This document shows positions 43,715 through 51,411 of a stretch of 64,000 bases of DNA, one piece after another. The position numbers and the translations under genes are program-made. Under the pieces are notes generated by a model, which was not told the DNA's origin, did no database searches, and saw only the letters and a list, made by a program, of their open reading frames with translations. The DNA is from Njordibacter sp905182035 (GTDB lineage Bacteria; Pseudomonadota; Gammaproteobacteria; Pseudomonadales; Balneatricaceae). The number at the start of each line of letters is the position of its first letter. Within the stretch, counting starts at the first letter, position 1. Location: positions 1,798,001 through 1,862,000 of the forward strand of contig NZ_CP159831.1 in the NCBI RefSeq assembly GCF_047730075.1, given 5' to 3'.

Positions 43715-44649
43715 TAGAAATTTTAGTACCAAGGTTAAATGCCAATGATGATGAATGTACTGTTGTAACTAATTTAGTTTCTGTTGGTGACTTTATATCA
43801 GTTGGCGATGAACTTGTTGAATTGGAAACGGACAAAACAACATTTGTAGTTGAGAGTACTTATTCAGGCCTAGTGTCGATGTTGCCTGTGGTTGGGGATA
43901 ATGTAGAAGTTAACACACCACTTGTTACCATTGAGACAAATGAATCTGAAACTATTTCTGGAATAAAATCTAATTCACCTGAGAAAACAATCAAAAAGCC
44001 AGACAATTTTACAGTTAGTGCATTTGAACTAGCCAAATCACTAGGTCTTGATATAAATGCCTTCGGTGAAGTATTGGTCACAAAAGATGATGTTCAAGTT
44101 TTTTTTGATCAGCAAAGTGGGCACACGATAGAAAATAAACCTGATGAAAGATCAATATCTTTGCAAAAATATCCTTTTATTGAGGGATATGTTGAACCAC
44201 CAGTAGCCTATTTTGGATTTAGTTTTACAGCAAGAGCTGGTCAGCTTGAAGCAATTGAGTACTCACTTTTAAATGGTATTGCGCAATGGCAGAACAATAA
44301 AAAAATTGATTTAAAGAGCTTTTTACTTACAAAAACCGAAGATACATTGATCCCTGTGCGGACGCCTAATGTTTCCACTTCATTAGAGACCTTTAAAGCT
44401 GAACTACTATCCCGCCAGCTTCAAGCTTTTAGGGGTGAAAAATTAAAAGACACTCCAGATATTTTGATTTCTATATTGAGGTCAAATATAGACTTTTCGC
44501 ATACAGCTTTGTTATGGCCCGGCAGCATTATAGTTTTAGCTATTGCAATTTGTAATAAGACAATGAACGTTGAAATCAAAGTTACATATAATCATGTGTA
44601 CTTCGATGGCAATGACATGCTCGACCTTGCTGAGCTTATGGCCCTATAA
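43708..44649 (+). CDS. Short lipoyl-domain E2-like acyltransferase
   Basis: A 313-residue protein. The N-terminal lipoyl domain (1-78) has 'ELETDKTTFVVES' with lipoylation Lys43. A peripheral-subunit-binding segment follows near 118 ('SAFELAKSLGLDINAFG'). The C-terminal part (about 165-313) is a shortened E2 acyltransferase fold that still ends with 'NHVYFDGNDM', the H-x-x-x-D-G catalytic motif (His296, Asp300). Normal E2 catalytic domains are about 230 residues; this one is nearer 150, so it may be degenerate or specialised. It likely hands its acyl group to CoA or to the cassette's carrier protein (inference). The stop is 1 base before the MBOAT ATG. Confidence 0.75.
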   Translation: MLVEILVPRLNANDDECTVVTNLVSVGDFISVGDELVELETDKTTFVVESTYSGLVSMLPVVGDNVEVNTPLVTIETNESETISGIKSNSPEKTIKKPDNFTVSAFELAKSLGLDINAFGEVLVTKDDVQVFFDQQSGHTIENKPDERSISLQKYPFIEGYVEPPVAYFGFSFTARAGQLEAIEYSLLNGIAQWQNNKKIDLKSFLLTKTEDTLIPVRTPNVSTSLETFKAELLSRQLQAFRGEKLKDTPDILISILRSNIDFSHTALLWPGSIIVLAIAICNKTMNVEIKVTYNHVYFDGNDMLDLAELMAL

Positions 44650-44650
44650 A

Positions 44651-46042
44651 ATGATATTCTCATCCCCAGAATTTTTGCTGCTACTCTTGCCAATTTACAC
44701 ATTAAGTTGCCTCTTTTTTGCCAGAGTTGGCGCGTTTCTAGTAATATCTAGTTTGTTTTACATTTATACCTCTGCTGAGTTCTTTCTTTTTTTAGTAGCT
44801 TTTGTAGCATTTGTGTTTCTTTTATCAAGGTATCTGAACAATACAGCTTTATTTGCTATCGTAATTTTGTCTCCCTTATTATATTTTAAGTACTCTGATT
44901 GGGTTCTCAGCCAATTTGGCTCTCTAGGGCACGAAGCTTTAATGCTACCCTTGGGAATTAGTTTTTATACATTCCAATTAATGTCATTTTTTTATGAGAC
45001 AAACAAAAAAGAAAAGTTTCTCGACGTATTACATTTTGTGACGTTTTTCCCACAATTGATTGCTGGTCCAATTGTAAGGTCTAATCAATTCCTTCCGCAA
45101 AAGGGTCCTTCAAAACTTTTTAGTAGGCGTATTAAGTTTGTATATTTTGGCATAACAATTTTTGCTTTTGGGTTAGCAAAAAAAGTCTTAATTGCTGACA
45201 ATATTGGCGTGTTTTTAGACGATTTTGATTATTTTTTTCTATCCAACGGAGGCGTTCATTTTTTTGATATTTTATTTGCAATACCAGCCATATTAATACA
45301 CTTATATTTTGATTTTTCAGCATATAGTGACATGGCGATTGGCCTTGGCTTGATGGCTGGATATCGAATTCCAATAAACTTCAAAATGCCTATGTCTGCT
45401 ATCTCAATAACGAGTTTTTGGCAACGGTGGCACATTTCACTCACTGAGTTTTTCAGGGACTATTTGCTTAATTCTTTATTGCTACATAGTGCACGAGTTA
45501 AAAGACAAAAACTGGCATTCGGTATTAGTTTAGTTACATACTTTTCGATTCTAGGATTGTGGCATGGCGCTGGGTTCAACTTCATATTGTTTGGCCTGCT
45601 AAATGGCATCGCAGTCCTAATTGCGTACTCTGGAAAATTTTCTATTGTTGAGAGGTGGTATAAATGGGTGCGGATGCTCGGATTACATATGCTTCTATTT
45701 CTGATTTTTGTGAATTTTAGATATGAGGTGAGTGATACAAAGGCGATGGCTGGAATATTACTTCATGAAATCATTGATATTTTTAGTTTCCAAAACACTG
45801 TAATCACAGATCAGTTTGCTTTCGTTTTGCTATTATGCTACCTGTGGAGCGTTTTTGGATTTGAGGGATATGAACTTTACCGTCGAAAGTCTAGAAATGA
45901 TGTTCCAGATATTGTTGTTTATGGCAGGAGGCAATTAATTGCCTTGGTTGCTAAAACAAACTTTATTTGGAGTCCACTAGTATTCATATATGCCCTATTC
46001 TATGTGGGTGAGACACCTACCTTCGTTTATTTTCAGTTTTAA
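44651..46042 (+). CDS. MBOAT-family membrane O-acyltransferase (AlgI/DltB-like)
   Basis: From the ATG at 44651 (an upstream frame to 44570 overlaps the E2 gene and is not membrane-like) it encodes about 463 residues with many membrane helices. 'LPLGISFYTFQLMSF', 'FVTFFPQLIAGPIVR', 'FWQRWHISLTEFFRDYLLN' and 'LGLWHGAGFNFILFGLLNG' are the MBOAT motifs; the last holds the near-invariant His. The family moves acyl groups from a cytoplasmic donor to an extracytoplasmic acceptor (alginate, teichoic acid, peptidoglycan). It is the transfer engine of the cassette and lies directly before the acyl carrier gene. Confidence 0.85.
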   Translation: MIFSSPEFLLLLLPIYTLSCLFFARVGAFLVISSLFYIYTSAEFFLFLVAFVAFVFLLSRYLNNTALFAIVILSPLLYFKYSDWVLSQFGSLGHEALMLPLGISFYTFQLMSFFYETNKKEKFLDVLHFVTFFPQLIAGPIVRSNQFLPQKGPSKLFSRRIKFVYFGITIFAFGLAKKVLIADNIGVFLDDFDYFFLSNGGVHFFDILFAIPAILIHLYFDFSAYSDMAIGLGLMAGYRIPINFKMPMSAISITSFWQRWHISLTEFFRDYLLNSLLLHSARVKRQKLAFGISLVTYFSILGLWHGAGFNFILFGLLNGIAVLIAYSGKFSIVERWYKWVRMLGLHMLLFLIFVNFRYEVSDTKAMAGILLHEIIDIFSFQNTVITDQFAFVLLLCYLWSVFGFEGYELYRRKSRNDVPDIVVYGRRQLIALVAKTNFIWSPLVFIYALFYVGETPTFVYFQF

Positions 46043-46056
46043 GAGTGACAAATAAT

Positions 46057-46293
46057 ATGTCCATTGAGTCTAATGTTTTGCATGTCATAGAGAACCATTT
46101 CAGCTTGCCACAGAACAGTGTTACAAAAAAAACCAAAGCCAGTGATGTTCCGAACTGGGATTCAATGAGCAATATTACTCTGATACTTAAGTGTGAATCT
46201 CACTTTGATATAAAGTTAAATACACTTGATTTAGTCAAACTTTTTACAGTCGGTGATTTTGTTGATTTAATTATAAGGAAGCGAGCCCATTAG
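46057..46293 (+). CDS. Acyl carrier protein
   Basis: A 78-residue protein (ATG 46057, or GTG 46045 for four more residues) of acyl-carrier fold. 'VPNWDSMSNITLILKCESHFDIKLN' carries the phosphopantetheine attachment Ser36 in D-S-M, and 'LDLVKLFTVGDFVDLI' is the last helix. It begins 15 bases after the MBOAT stop. Dlt systems use a similarly small DltC carrier next to the DltB MBOAT. No adenylating DltA homologue is in the cassette, so loading would have to come from the E1/E2 branch, from CoA, or from elsewhere. Confidence 0.8.
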   Translation: MSIESNVLHVIENHFSLPQNSVTKKTKASDVPNWDSMSNITLILKCESHFDIKLNTLDLVKLFTVGDFVDLIIRKRAH

Positions 46294-46426
46294 AACAAAA
46301 ATGTCGTTAAAGTCTAGGATTATAAATTAAAATTTAGTCCTCGAGCTTATACCAAGCATTAAAAAGGTTATTTTAAGGGCCAAGCAATGGCAAAGTTATT
46401 AGGAAATCGCAAAGAATTTTAGAAAA

Positions 46427-46827
46427 CTATTAATTGAAGCTGTGGCGCAACGCTTCGCTGATAAACATCACACCTTATTCCTTGGTGGGGGAGCATGTAC
46501 CCGATTGCTTCAGAAGGTGCCCTAAAGCTAAAGGAAATTTCTTACATCCACGCTGAAGCCTACCCAGCAGGAGAACTTAAGCACGGGCCACTCGCTCTTG
46601 TGGATGCCTACATGCCAGTGGTTGTGGTTGTGGTTGTGGTTGTGGTTGCACCTAAGGATGATATGCTCGACAAGCTAAAGGCCAATATGCAAGAAGTACG
46701 TGCCCGCGGAGGTGAGTTGTTTGTGTTTGCCGATGCGCATGCAAAAATGGCCGCCGATGAAGCCACTCGTGTAATCGTTGTGCCTAAAGTACATGAGGTG
46801 CTAGCTCCCATTGTCTATGCCATTCCT
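46427..46827 (+). pseudogene. glmS: C-terminal fragment of glmS with a GTGGTT expansion
   Basis: The bases from 46427 read 'EAVAQRFADKHHTLFLGGG', then after a frame break 'YPIASEGALKLKEISYIHAEAYPAGELKHGPLALVD' and 'MLDKLKANMQEVRARGGELFVFAD', the isomerase domain of glucosamine-6-phosphate synthase. The N-terminal glutaminase half is missing and the 3' end is cut by IS copy 2 at 46828. The valine run after 'YMP' is expanded (see the repeat at 46618). It is therefore a dead fragment, probably dragged in next to a cell-envelope cluster. Confidence 0.85.
46618..46647 (+). repeat. (GTGGTT)5 microsatellite in the glmS fragment
   Basis: Five exact six-base units lengthen the valine run in the glmS fragment to ten valines where I would expect only a few residues (remembered form about MPVVxVAP). 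The array keeps the frame. Slippage of an already valine-rich codon run is the simplest origin. Confidence 0.85.
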
Positions 46828-46844
46828 GATACGCACCCATTTTT

Positions 46845-47678
46845 CTAGACACCCGCTTGGTTCCTAAAATAGTTATTTTCAAACTCCATTGGTGACAAGT
46901 CACCGTTATTTCCATGGCGTCGTGTTGGATTGTAAAACAGTTCAATATAATTGAACTCATCGGATTTCGCAGTTTCCCTAGTTGGGTATGTGCGGCGTCT
47001 AATCCGTTCTTTTTTCAGTAAGCTAAAAAAGCTTTCTGCACATGCATTATCGTGACAGTTACCGCGTCGACTCATGCTGGCCTTTAAGCCATTTGCTTTG
47101 AGCATGCTGCGCCACTCGTAGCTAGTATACTGGCACCCTTGATCAGAATGAACGACCACGCCAGCGTGATCTCTGCGTCTCCAGCAAGCCATTGTTAACG
47201 CACCGAGTGCTAAATCCGTATTAATTCGATCACTCATTGACCAACCAATTACTGAGCGAGAATACAAATCTAGAACAACCGCCAAGAACAACCAGCCTTC
47301 ATGTGTGCGGATGTACGTAATGTCCGTTACCCAAGCAAGATTAGGCTTGGGAACCGAAAACTCACGGTTAAGATGGTTCTCGGCGACCATAGAGATCTCA
47401 CCAGATTTGTAACTGGCGCGTCTCTTGTAGCCTCTTTGGGCACTAATGCCAGCGCCCTTCATGAGTCTAAGTATACGGTTTCGACCACAGGTTTCGCCCA
47501 ATACCTTCATATCCTTGGTGATTTTACGGTAACCATAAACACCACCACTTTCTAGCCAAAACTGTTTAACGTAGCCAAGCAGATATGCGTCGTCCTTCTT
47601 GCGCTGACATTGCGGATCTCGCAACCAGGCGTAGTAGCCGCTGCGGTGTACCTTGAGTACTTTACACATCAAAGTCAC
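46845..47678 (-). CDS. IS3-family OrfB (DDE transposase)
   Basis: A 277-residue protein with 'KVLKVHRSGYYAWLRDPQ', 'AWVTDITYIRTHEGWLFLAVVLDLYSRSVIGW' (first Asp), 'HSDQGCQYTSYEW' (second Asp) and 'NACAESFFSLLKKE' (Glu). This is the IS3 subgroup pattern. It is expressed by frameshift from orfA, near an A5 tract on the minus strand around 47717. Confidence 0.9.
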   Translation of the reverse strand: MTLMCKVLKVHRSGYYAWLRDPQCQRKKDDAYLLGYVKQFWLESGGVYGYRKITKDMKVLGETCGRNRILRLMKGAGISAQRGYKRRASYKSGEISMVAENHLNREFSVPKPNLAWVTDITYIRTHEGWLFLAVVLDLYSRSVIGWSMSDRINTDLALGALTMACWRRRDHAGVVVHSDQGCQYTSYEWRSMLKANGLKASMSRRGNCHDNACAESFFSLLKKERIRRRTYPTRETAKSDEFNYIELFYNPTRRHGNNGDLSPMEFENNYFRNQAGV

Positions 47679-47701
47679 TGGAAAACGGTCATTACGAGAC
47701 T

Positions 47702-47995
47702 TTATAAACGTGTATTTTTCTTCGACTCGTTTGCAAAGAACACGGCGGCCTCCTTTAATATGTCACGCTCCTGAGTGACACGCTTTAATTCGGCTTTAAG
47801 GCGTTTTAACTCGCCTTCTTGAGCTTGGTTGGCTTCATACTCTGGCGCATTATCGCCGTACCTTGTTCGCCAGTTATAAAGACTTTTAGTGGTAATTCCG
47901 AGCCTTCTGGCGACGTCTGGAATTGAATGCCCTTCTTGGGTGATTTGCTTAACCGCAGCAATTTTAAACTCTTGGGTGTATCGTTCGCCTGCCAT
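47702..47995 (-). CDS. IS3-family OrfA
   Basis: A 97-residue DNA-binding protein: 'RYTQEFKIAAVKQITQEGHSIPDVARRLGITTKSLYNWRTRYG' is the HTH, followed by a leucine zipper ('LKRLKAELKRVTQERDILKEAAVFF'). GTTGGAGGCC-type sequence with AGGAGG lies just upstream of the ATG. Confidence 0.9.
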   Translation of the reverse strand: MAGERYTQEFKIAAVKQITQEGHSIPDVARRLGITTKSLYNWRTRYGDNAPEYEANQAQEGELKRLKAELKRVTQERDILKEAAVFFANESKKNTRL

Positions 47996-48059
47996 TGTTG
48001 GCCTCCTATTGCGTTACATTGTAACCAATTGGAGTGTCTATTAAACTGGGTGCGTATCA

Positions 48060-49064
48060 AAACCCGTGGCCAGTCATTTCTTCTTTGCTTATGCCGAGGT
48101 TACGAAAGGCTGAAAGTATCGCATTATTACTCATCGGCCTGTGTAGGCTTCTAGCTGAGGGGAATACATAGATACTAGAATGGCCTGTTAATAAAAACTG
48201 TTCTTGGAAAACATGTAACGCTTGCGTACTTAATGGAACGATATGATCTTCACCCATCTTCATTTTACGTGCAGGTATACGCCATTCAGATATTTGAAAG
48301 TTAATTTCTTGCCACTCAGCAAAACGTAATTCTTTAGGTCGAACAAATACCAAAGGCGCCAGTTTTAAGGCAAATCTAACTGTTGCAGTTCCATGATAAT
48401 TGTAGATCATGCTTAACAAACGGCGCACATGTTGCGGTTCCGTTATGGCAGGGAAGTGTTTTTTGGTTGGTGTTGATAACGCACCCTTCAAATCTGGCGT
48501 TATATCTCACTCAGCACGGCCTGTAGCGACCGCAAATCTAAACACTGCCCCAACTATTTGTTTGAGCCTATGTGCGCTCTCTGCAGCGCCTCTGGCTTCA
48601 ACATTCCGAAGTACTTTTAGTAGTTGTGGCGGTGTAATATCTCCTAATGGCAAAGTGCCTAGGTAAGGAAATAAATTACGTTACAAAGAACGCAAAACTT
48701 TATCACTATAACCAACGCTCCACTTAAGCGCTTGTTGCTTTTGCCACTCCCTTGCTATTGCTTCAAGGTTATTAGTCAGCGCTTGCAACTGTTCGACCTT
48801 TTTAGCTTTCTTAGCTTGCGAAGGGTCAATGCCTTGTTCAAGTAAGTCTTTAGCATCAGTGCAGGCTTTTCGGGCTTTTTTGAGAGAAATACTAGGATAT
48901 ACACCAAAGGATAAAAGTTTTTCTTTACCAGCTATCCGGTATTTGAGCCGCCAATATCTTGCACCAGTAGGAGTGACTAGTAAAAACAAGCCTTTACCGT
49001 CAGACAACTTATAGCTTTTATCCTTTGGTTTGGATTGTCGTATTTGTATATCGGTCAATGACAT
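48060..49064 (-). pseudogene. P4-type tyrosine integrase, two nonsense codons and IS-truncated
   Basis: Read from 49064: 'MSLTDIQIRQSKPKDKSYKLSDGKGLFLLVTPTGARYWRLKYRI' is the DUF4102/P4-integrase N-terminal domain. After 'KVLRSL' an in-frame TAA (near 48681) interrupts 'RNLFPYLGTLPLGDITP', and a TGA (near 48505) follows 'FAVATGRAE'. The same frame then continues with 'KLAPLVFVRPKELRFAEW' (first catalytic Arg) to 'EEMTGHGF', where IS copy 2 cuts off the HxxR and Tyr part. It therefore encodes no active recombinase. Its start faces the tRNA scar at 49268, the usual place of a tRNA-targeting integrase. Confidence 0.9.
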
Positions 49065-49079
49065 AGTTCCACCACTTGG

Positions 49080-49150
49080 GTAAATGGGGGTACATTGAAG
49101 GGTTATTTGGTGTTAATTTCATATATACCCCCAAATGTACCCCTAATAGT
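49080..49150. promoter_or_regulatory. Integrase arm-type repeat candidates
   Basis: GGGGGTACATT at 49086 and AAATGTACCCCT at 49133 form an inverted pair around 40 bases; TATACCCCC stands just before the second. Repeats of this form between a P4-type integrase start and its attachment core usually serve as arm-binding sites. A perfect CCAGCAATTGCTGG hairpin follows at about 49208-49221. Confidence 0.45.
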
Positions 49151-49267
49151 AACTGGATAAGGGGGTATCTTATTGGATGTCTTTGGACATAGTATAAACA
49201 AAAAACCCAGCAATTGCTGGACTTATGAGACGATGTGAGACGATGTGAGACATCGTTGGACATGTAA

Positions 49268-49390
49268 TTGGTGGAGCCTAGCGGGATCGAACCGCTGACC
49301 TCAACACTGCCAGTGTTGCGCGGACAAACGTTAAGTAATTGATTTATATAAGGAAAACGGGAGAACGCAGTGTTCAAAAAGCCCGATTCC
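49268..49390. repeat. tRNA-Ala 3' remnant plus element-end repeat (scar F)
   Basis: From 49270 to 49321 the sequence equals the 3' part of the intact tRNA-Ala at 51180-51255 base for base (GGTGGAGCCTAGCGGGATCG through to GTGTTGCGC). Then it switches to GGACAAACG, TTGATTTATATAAGGAAAAC and AACGCAGTGTTCAAAAAGCC. Together with the intact gene it forms a direct repeat of about 52 bases around the DUF262-HNH gene. The stretch 49391-49740 is AT-rich, with no gene seen. Confidence 0.9.
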
Positions 49391-49740
49391 TAGCATTACG
49401 TACAAACTTATAGCCATCCTTGGTCAACCCAAAACCATACTGAAGTGAAAGTTTGGCACGCATAACCCTCTATTCACCTTTCCATATCAACTAAAGACAC
49501 TGAATTGGTCTACTCAGAGACAATTAAAATTAATTAAATGACCCACCCAATCAATTTTTAACCAAAAAGGTTATCGGTTATTTGATAAAGATTTCTCATG
49601 TACTTTGGTGACATTAACTTGATCAAGAAATATACTATGAGGATTAACATATAACTTATGATTTAATCTTCGTAACGGCTGGCTTAACTCACAATACTTT
49701 TAAGTAAGCAAAAATCGGTTTACTCGTTAAAGGATATAAT

Positions 49741-51009
49741 ATGCACTGTCAAAGTAACCAAGTTGCTGTAAGTCAATCATACAGAGATGAAGTCCGAGTT
49801 AAACTTGATCCACCTTATCAGAGAGAAGCTGGTATATGGAATAATGAAAAGAAAACACGGCTTATTGACTCTATTTTTAATAAGTATGATATCCCCAAGT
49901 TCTACTTTCATGATATTAAGTCTGCAGGAGGCCAAGAGTTTTGGAGCGTGATTGATGGAAAGCAGCGTTTAACAACTATTTGGGGGTTTATGAAAAACGA
50001 ATTCTGCTTAACCAATATTTTTCAGTTTAATGATGACACTTTGATAAACCCCCCCAAAGAAGGAGACTTTTACAAAGACCTTAGTGAAGAATTCAAAGAT
50101 AAGTTTAAAGAAACTCAGTTAGATTTTGTCTATGTTTCGTACGCTGAAGAAAGTGATATTGAAGAAATATTTGAGAGACTTAATAATGGTTCTTCCTTAA
50201 ATGGTGCAGAAAAAAGACGAGCGATAGGCGGAGAGATGAGAGATCTTTACATGCTAGTTGCAAAACATAGATTTTTTAAAAATCATGTGGCCTTTAATAT
50301 TCGGAGATATATTGATGAAGAAATAGCTGTAAAATTCTTGTGCATTGAAGTAAATCAAGAGAAGAGTGGAAATAGATTTACTGATTTGAAGAAGAAACAT
50401 TTGGATGCGCTAGTTCAAGATAATCAGGTTATGTCGAAGTCTTATCAAGAGACCCTACAAAAGCGTGTAGAAAAGATATTGGATATCCTTTGTTCTCACT
50501 TTAGCCTTAAAGATGGTTTACTTAGAAAAGTATCTTTTCCCCAAATGTATTACTTTTTTATTAAACATGTCATTCATGATTATTCACACCCACAAATGCA
50601 ATCCATAATTAAAAGCTTTATTGAAAAGTTTGAGAGAAAAAGGTTAGAAGATCTAAAAAACCCTGACCCTGAAGATCGGGATTGGCATTTTGGAGAGTAT
50701 TCCCGGCTTTGTCAGCAAGCTACCAATGATGGTGGTGGAATGGAAATGAGAGAATCCATATTAAGACAATATTTTCTACAGTGGAATCCGACTATCAGGG
50801 TCAAAGATACGAAAAGAATATTTCACCCAGAAGAAAGATATGCAATTTGGTTTTTAGCAGACAAAGCTTGTGAGGAGTGTAAAAAAACCATCCCACTTCA
50901 CGAGATGGAAGCCGATCACAAGACAGCGTGGGCAAAAGGTGGACCTACAACGATTGAAAATGCACAATGTTTATGTGGTAACTGCAACTCGAAAAAAGGA
51001 GCCAGTTAA
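49741..51009 (+). CDS. DUF262-HNH protein, putative DNA-cleaving defence factor
   Basis: A 422-residue protein. The N-terminal DUF262 domain (ParB/GmrS-like NTPase fold) shows 'LDPPYQREAGIWNNEKKTRLIDSIF' and D72-G-K-Q-R-L77. The middle is helical. The C-terminal HNH nuclease (376-422) has C377-x2-C380, 'EADHKTAWAKGG' with His392, 'ENAQ' with Asn407 and C412-x2-C415. DUF262 proteins fused to nucleases (GmrSD, BrxU) cut modified phage DNA; this HNH version is likely analogous (inference). It is the only gene between two tRNA-Ala sequences, so it appears to travel alone. It has no partner methylase. Confidence 0.8.
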   Translation: MHCQSNQVAVSQSYRDEVRVKLDPPYQREAGIWNNEKKTRLIDSIFNKYDIPKFYFHDIKSAGGQEFWSVIDGKQRLTTIWGFMKNEFCLTNIFQFNDDTLINPPKEGDFYKDLSEEFKDKFKETQLDFVYVSYAEESDIEEIFERLNNGSSLNGAEKRRAIGGEMRDLYMLVAKHRFFKNHVAFNIRRYIDEEIAVKFLCIEVNQEKSGNRFTDLKKKHLDALVQDNQVMSKSYQETLQKRVEKILDILCSHFSLKDGLLRKVSFPQMYYFFIKHVIHDYSHPQMQSIIKSFIEKFERKRLEDLKNPDPEDRDWHFGEYSRLCQQATNDGGGMEMRESILRQYFLQWNPTIRVKDTKRIFHPEERYAIWFLADKACEECKKTIPLHEMEADHKTAWAKGGPTTIENAQCLCGNCNSKKGAS

Positions 51010-51016
51010 ACGCATG

Positions 51017-51179
51017 ATCTGCCCTTCGATGATGCTCCGATTCAGTTTACTGCTGAGCAAATTGGGGGAGATTTTAAGTAGGTTAGTAACCACCAACCTA
51101 AAAGTAGGGAGTTTGTGTTCAGTAATTTGTGTTCAGTTTGTGTTCAGTTAGTGTCTACTATGGCTACAAGCCTCGTAGA
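51017..51179. repeat. Conserved module right end (copy next to intact tRNA)
   Basis: Matches 31460-31612: coding remnant 'FDDAPIQFTAEQIGGDFK' plus stop, TAGGTT-AACCTA hairpin, three GTGTTCAG iterons (51115, 51129, 51140) and ACTATGGCTACAAGCCTCG. The gene whose tail this is is otherwise missing here. Confidence 0.75.
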
Positions 51180-51255
51180 TGGTGGAGCCTAGCGGGATCG
51201 AACCGCTGACCTCAACACTGCCAGTGTTGCGCTCTCCCAGCTGAGCTAAGGCCCC
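51180..51255 (-). tRNA. tRNA-Ala (GGC anticodon)
   Basis: Read on the minus strand it begins GGGGCCTTAGCTCAGCTGGG and ends GCTAGGCTCCACCA, 76 bases with an encoded CCA. The D-stem GCTC/GAGC, the anticodon stem CAACA/TGTTG around loop CTGGCAG (anticodon GGC) and the T-stem AGCGG with TTCGATC all pair. It is the only complete copy; six partial relatives lie to the left. Its 3' end faces those remnants and it is followed leftwards by the element-end sequence. gltX lies about 155 bases away on the same strand, upstream of its 5' end. Confidence 0.95.
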
Positions 51256-51411
51256 ACACGAGGGTAATCAAGTTACTTGGGACGTTACTGTTGCGACTTG
51301 ATGGAGGCGTATTATAGGCACATGAGGCGGGATTGCAAGCCCCTTTTTATCAGTTTCAGTAGAAAAAGACTGTTTTTAATCAATCACTTCCGCTCATCTG
51401 CCTAATACAGT

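Larger units (their letters stand above)
46828..48059 (-). mobile_element. IS3-family element, intact copy 2
   Basis: A 1232 bp element with ends TGATACGCACCCATTTTTC and, read inwards from 48059, TGATACGCACCCAGTTTAAT. It has intact orfA (47702-47995) and orfB (46845-47678) on the minus strand. It has the same orientation as copy 1, so the two flank the 40.3-46.8 kb cassette as direct repeats. It interrupts the glmS fragment on the left and the integrase remnant on the right. No target duplication is visible. Confidence 0.9.

Noticed and set aside
39146..48059. Recently inserted composite transposon
   Set aside because: No target duplication flanks the pair and copy 1 is inactive, so a simple composite insertion is not supported; IS-mediated recombination is the safer reading.
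50870..51151. Plus-strand ORF after the DUF262-HNH gene
   Set aside because: It overlaps the HNH domain in another frame and continues into the right-end repeat; no family features.
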